Positions 60,101 to 64,000 of a stretch of DNA of 64,000 bases are shown piece by piece. This DNA comes from Desmodesmus armatus (lineage: Eukaryota; Chlorophyta; Chlorophyceae; Sphaeropleales; Scenedesmaceae): the NCBI GenBank assembly GCA_007449985.2, contig VIIQ02000590.1, forward strand, positions 1 to 64,000. The letters run 5' to 3'. The notes beneath the pieces are model-generated. The model was not told the DNA's origin. It searched no databases and saw only the letters and a list, made by a program, of their open reading frames with translations. The position numbers were made by a program, and so were the translations under genes. Each line of letters starts with the position of its first letter. Within the stretch, counting starts at the first letter, position 1.

Positions 60101-63100
60101 CACTGCATGTGGCATGATTGCTGCACCCATCTGCCCCCCCCCTCCGCCCTCACCTCCCTGATCTCCAGTGTTGGCATGTGTGGCAGGAAGTCGTTGCCGC
60201 AGAAGAAGCAGAGGAACACAAAGTCGTCCAGCACCCCTCCTTGTCAAAGGGAAGGGCAGGTGAGGGATGCGGAACTCCAGGGCCAGGTACTCCCTGCAGG
60301 GGGGAGGGGGGGGGGGAGCAGTCACACAGAAAGCGTGAGGTGGATGAGTGAATGAACAAGTGAGTGATTGACTGGATGAGTGAGCAAGGGCTGCATTCAG
60401 CGCCCGCAGTACTGCACCAAAGCTTGCCCAACCCCCTTTACCCCCCCTCAAACCAAGCCCCCCCCCCCCCCCCGTGTGTGTCCCTAATGTGTCACCTGAG
60501 CAGCTGCACCGACAGGAAACTGGAAGGGCTTCTCATCATCTCTGGTGTGTCATCCTCAATCGGCTTCTCCCCTGAGGCTGACGCCAGCATGGCAGCAATG
60601 TCAGGCTTGTTCTCAGCAACAGGCGCCTGCTTCTGAAACACAACCTGCACACAAATCACATATGGACATGCGGCGATCAAGACCCGATACACGTTGCATG
60701 TAGCGCCCACCACAGGCTGTTGCACGTGCAAACAAGGCATACGCACAGTAAGCTGCTCAACTGCATGCAAGCGTCACTGCTGCAGCCATCCTACCCCCCC
60801 CCCCCACCACACACACCACGCACCGCGCAGGACTATCCCTCTGCGCCTAGTTCCAAACTGTGTGCATGCCTTGCATGCGTCCCACATGTCATCACACCCA
60901 CCCACACAAAACCCCACCTCTCTCAGTATGGTGAAGCATGGTTCGTGTGTTGCCAGTGCCAGCATGATGAGGTCAGCGTCCAGGCCTGCTTCTTTCTCGT
61001 TCCGCCCATGCTACCCTGTTGTTCGTTCCGCCCATGCTACCCTGTTGTGAGTGGTGACTTGGCTGCAACTCAGCTTTACCTTTCCATTCACCAAATGCCC
61101 TTCCCCCCTCTCGCCACCCGCCCCCACCACACATACCAATCCATTCCAACTCAACCATGTGTTGCCCCCACACCCACCTCTCTCAGTATGGTGAAGTGTG
61201 GTTCGTGTGTAGCCAGTGCCAGCATGATGAGGTCAGCGTCCAGGCCGTACATCACGTGTCGTGTGTTGGGGTTCCACCCCTCACGGCCCCGCTGCTCCCT
61301 CACAAAGCCCATGGCCTTGTGCTCACCCTCACCAGGGACATTGGCGTCAGACAGGATCACCTGGGGGGGGCACAGACACTCAGTTTGACTACAGGTTTGA
61401 TACGTTGTCAACATACTGACAAGAGGAATTCAAATCAACCTGCAGCTTGTCATAGCCAGCTGGAACTGTCCAGCTACTCATACACACACGTGAAGGAAGG
61501 GTTCAGACATGAATACACAGGCAGCGAGCTAGCTGCCTGCAGTACAGTGCGGCACAGGTGAGCGCCAGCGGCCACAAACTGCATGGCCACACCCATATGA
61601 ACATGAGCACACAGAGCCTCCTGCCAAGCCCCTGTCTCTACACCAGTCCCCCACCTCAATGTCCTTCCAGCCTGGGTCGCTGTTGAGTCTCAGGTGCACG
61701 TAGTACTGCAGGGCGATGGACAGCCTGTGCATGAAGGGGGTGCCGGGCGTGATGGTGTTGCTGTCAAAGATCTCGCTGCGCTCCTTCTTGGGAATGAGGA
61801 TGCCCTGCTTCGCAAACTCAGTGCGCAGCCGCTCCTCCTCAGCTTCCTGGGAGAATAAGGGATGGCGGTGGCGGTGGGATGGGGGTGAAGGGGTGGAAGG
61901 GGGGGGGCAGTCAAGTGTGAGGGTGTGTGAGCGAGGTGAAGGGATACAGGTGGTGTGGCAACACTAGGGTCATGTGTGGCTGCAGGTGCAGGTGGTGGGG
62001 GTGCCATCATGATGCAACAAGGAGGGGGGGCGGGCAGCCAGCCTGCCCACAGCCGTGAGAGCAGGGCAAGGGCTAGAGGGGCTGCCTGCCTGTGGCATGT
62101 CTCAAGCGTCTTACTCCCCGAGTAAGCCTGACAATGCAGGCGGTTGGCTGCTGTTGCATGGCGTCACGCGATTGTACACTCAGCCCTGCACAGTTCAAGG
62201 AACTGTGGCCAATTATGACGCATTTGCACAACAACCATCCCCCAATCCCTGCCCCCTCCCCCAGCCCTGCCCCCTCCCTTGTCTCTCACCTTCTCCTCCA
62301 GGTCCTATGCTGCCTGGCTCTGCCACATGCATATGCAAATGCAGATACACCTCCCCCCGTAAATGTCACCAGCTGTAAAAAAGAACTACTTGCTCTATTT
62401 GCTTTGGTTTTCTTGCAATTTTAAAAAGCAAAAATCCCTCACCTTCTCCTCCAGGTCCTGTGCTGCCCTGAAGCGCCTGAGCGCTGCTGGTTCATCTTGG
62501 CACGAGGGGCAGTGCCGTCTGACAGTACACATTCAAGAAACAGGAGAAACGCAGCAGGGCGGAGGGACACATGGTCAGCTGCATCAGGCGTTTGAATAGT
62601 GACAGAAGGTATACTGCTGGCTGCTTGGTGAGCTACAGAGCTTGAAGGTGCTGCCGGTGCCTGTGGCTGGGTGTGGGCGGCAGCTGCTTGACTGCTGCAT
62701 GCATTGTACCAGGTACGCATGGAGATAGCCCACATGCCCCTGCCCCCTGGTGTGTGTCCTTGCATCGTGTTTCACAGCATCAGGGTGACAAGGTACGGGT
62801 TTTTGTGCCCTCTGAACCTAAGAGGCATTGCAGCTCTGCCCTGCCGCCCTCACCAGCCTACCCCCCTGCCCTCCCCCCCCCCCCCCCCGTTGCCATGCTG
62901 CACCCCTCCCTCACAGCAGTACGCACCAATGGCCAGGTACAGGATGCGGCGGGCCTGACAATGGAGAACAGGCGGTCAATGTAGTCAAAGATGTTCTGGA
63001 ACACCTCGTTCTCTGTGGTGGGGGCAGGCTGCAGCAGCAGCAACAGCAGCAACAGCAGCGGAGGACAAAAGTGCCGGTCAGAGTGAGTGGTTCATGCAGA

Positions 63101-63977
63101 CAGGGGATGCAACTGATGACACACATATATGGGGCAAACACATCTGCTGTGTGCTTCTGGCTGTTGTTGCCGTCAGGCTGCTGACAGGCAAACGACGTCA
63201 GCACTGCTGCTGCTGTTGCATGGTCAGGACAAAAGCATGTTTATAGTTGCAGCACACAGTGCTGCTCCAGCTGCTGCTCCTGCAACTGCAACAGCTGATT
63301 GTGTGCCTGGCGTCGGGACAAGCTGCTTGCTGATTGGGTGCATAACAGCTACAGGCACAGCCCTGCCCTGTCTGCTGAGTGCTCACCCTGTCCTCAGGGT
63401 GGAAGCAGGGGTGGATGATACCGTTCATGTCCTGCAGCGCAAGGCACACACCGCAGGACACAACAGCAGTCAGGCGGGCGGCCTGTGCACACACATGCAA
63501 AATCCCATGCATGCACCACACCACCTCCACACAGCATGCTGAATCTGCATGAAATGTGTGACGTCCTTTGGTCCTGTAATCCCAATCAAGTGGCATGTTG
63601 TCAACACACCAAACACACCAAACCCACAGGCCTGCTCATGTCTTCCACACCGCCTGCCCACCACAGGTCCAGACCCTCTTGAGCACGGCAGGTGCTTCAC
63701 AGCTCCAGTGCTGCTCATGCGGTCCCAAGCACACCCAAGACGTTTGTATGACCATCCTAGTGGATAAGACGTTGCATGAACTTCATGCATACCCCTTGAC
63801 AACACCCTTCATGCTCACCAAGTAGAGGTTATCAAACTCCTCGCCATTGGGGTTGGGCTTGGATGTGTCTGGTGGTATCTCCTGCCCCTCCACAAACTGC
63901 TGCTGCTCCTCGATGACATCACGCACGATCTTGGGGTAACGGTCACTCAGCCAGCGGTAGAAGGCTGGCACTCCCAT
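54176..63977 (-). CDS. XRN2: XRN2-type 5'-3' exoribonuclease
   Basis: Degrades 5'-monophosphate RNA; nuclear XRN2/Rat1 members end transcription and trim rRNA. Minus-strand exons: 63977-63819, 63431-63387, 63028-62927, 62518-62443, 61846-61655, 61360-61178, 60644-60496, 60293-60154, 59960-59794, 59305-58602, 58341-58225, 57780-57602, 57438-57307, 56987-56832, 56391-56209, 55782-55646, 55333-54176; about 1328 residues. Motifs: [95 protein letters not shown], then CXR2: [50 protein letters not shown]. No CCHC knuckle is seen before [13 protein letters not shown], where plant and animal XRN2 have one. A linker with an acidic [14 protein letters not shown] run joins the halves; the tail is RGG/GY- then Pro/Gln-rich. 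Seven single-base frame breaks occur (near 62950, 62478, 60252, 60241, 58941, 54790, 54493). Confidence 0.9.
55451..55640. repeat. Imperfect about 65-bp duplication in XRN intron
   Basis: 55451-55520 and 55572-55640 share the order AACAGGCAAG, GCAGCCAAGG and a CACC/GTC-rich end, about 120 bp apart, downstream of the exon ending at 55646. Confidence 0.6.
57220..57316. repeat. 58-bp-offset duplication over an XRN splice donor
   Basis: 57277-57316, spanning the donor at 57307, is copied at 57220-57260 with an offset of 58 bp; both contain AGCTGCCACTCACCACT or its one-base variant. Confidence 0.75.
57826..57880. repeat. Dispersed intronic repeat, copy 3
   Basis: Resembles the reverse complement of 348-400. 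Confidence 0.5.
59596..59830. repeat. Threefold copy of an XRN exon 3' end
   Basis: The end of the exon at 59794 (plus-strand CACCTTGAGAGCAGTCTCAT) recurs diverged at about 59694-59751 and about 59599-59641, both within the next intron. Confidence 0.7.
60911..61246. repeat. 76-bp copy of an XRN exon end plus donor
   Basis: 61171-61246, containing the last about 69 bases of the exon for [14 protein letters not shown] and its donor, recurs at 60911-60986 with about five mismatches. Between them a 25-bp unit (60997-61021 and 61023-61047, beginning TCGTTCCGCCCATGC) is also repeated. Confidence 0.88.
62285..62467. repeat. 30-bp copy of an XRN exon end plus donor
   Basis: 62438-62467 (exon end DLEEK and donor) recurs at 62285-62314 with one mismatch, inside the next intron. 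Confidence 0.85.
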
Positions 63978-64000
63978 GCTGCTGGTCTGCTGAAGGTGGC

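Noticed and set aside
60911..60986. A second, alternative XRN exon for [14 protein letters not shown].
   Set aside because: It contains only the 3' part of the exon, has no convincing acceptor giving the full motif, and skipping the upstream copy would lose the [11 protein letters not shown] active-site segment.

Overview
The window is nuclear DNA of a green alga, most likely a chlorophycean of the Chlamydomonas/Haematococcus type (inference). The reasons are: many short GT-AG introns with GTGAG/GTAAG donors and TGCAG acceptors, heavy CAG/GCA bias giving poly-Gln and poly-Ala tracts, TGTAA polyadenylation-like signals, secreted proteins that begin with a signal peptide followed by GRxLLQ, and conserved eukaryotic housekeeping genes. 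Nothing looks bacterial, viral or organellar. I assembled the exons by hand, matching splice phase and family similarity. Most models close exactly in frame.

Layout. 1-999: 3' end of an unidentified gene (+). 2354-3923: alpha-SNAP (-). 4338-8405: CNOT10, a CCR4-NOT subunit (+). 8634-11141: ataxin-10-like protein (-). 11475-15364: coiled-coil protein with a sevenfold RRSS phosphosite-like repeat (+). 17817-35982: accessory region with two related extracellular beta-helix genes. The first (17817-21285) is nearly all near-identical repeats. The second (24257-33909) is a 14-exon gene ending in a Cys-rich module and a polytopic membrane domain. Each is followed about 0.7-0.8 kb downstream by a convergent gene for the same unknown secreted protein: a fragment at 22124-22500 and a fuller copy at 34604-35982. 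This looks like an old tandem duplication. A 1.25-kb piggyBac-like non-autonomous element (TTAA ends) sits just upstream of the second beta-helix gene. 37830-42013: MATE transporter (-). 42477-47434: PIG-O, GPI ethanolamine-phosphate transferase 3 (-). 48281-51559: deoxynucleoside kinase with an N-terminal helix-hairpin-helix (+). 54176-63977: XRN2-type 5'-3' exoribonuclease (-), 17 exons.

The housekeeping genes are unrelated functionally: membrane fusion, mRNA decay (CNOT10 and XRN), GPI anchors, nucleotide salvage and efflux. Divergent pairs share short gaps (alpha-SNAP/CNOT10 414 bp, ataxin-10/RRSS protein 333 bp, PIG-O/dNK about 850 bp). Several conserved exons carry single-base frame breaks at or near homopolymers, which I read as sequence errors rather than decay. 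The XRN gene is odd in that the 3' ends of several exons, with their splice donors, are copied into the next intron downstream.
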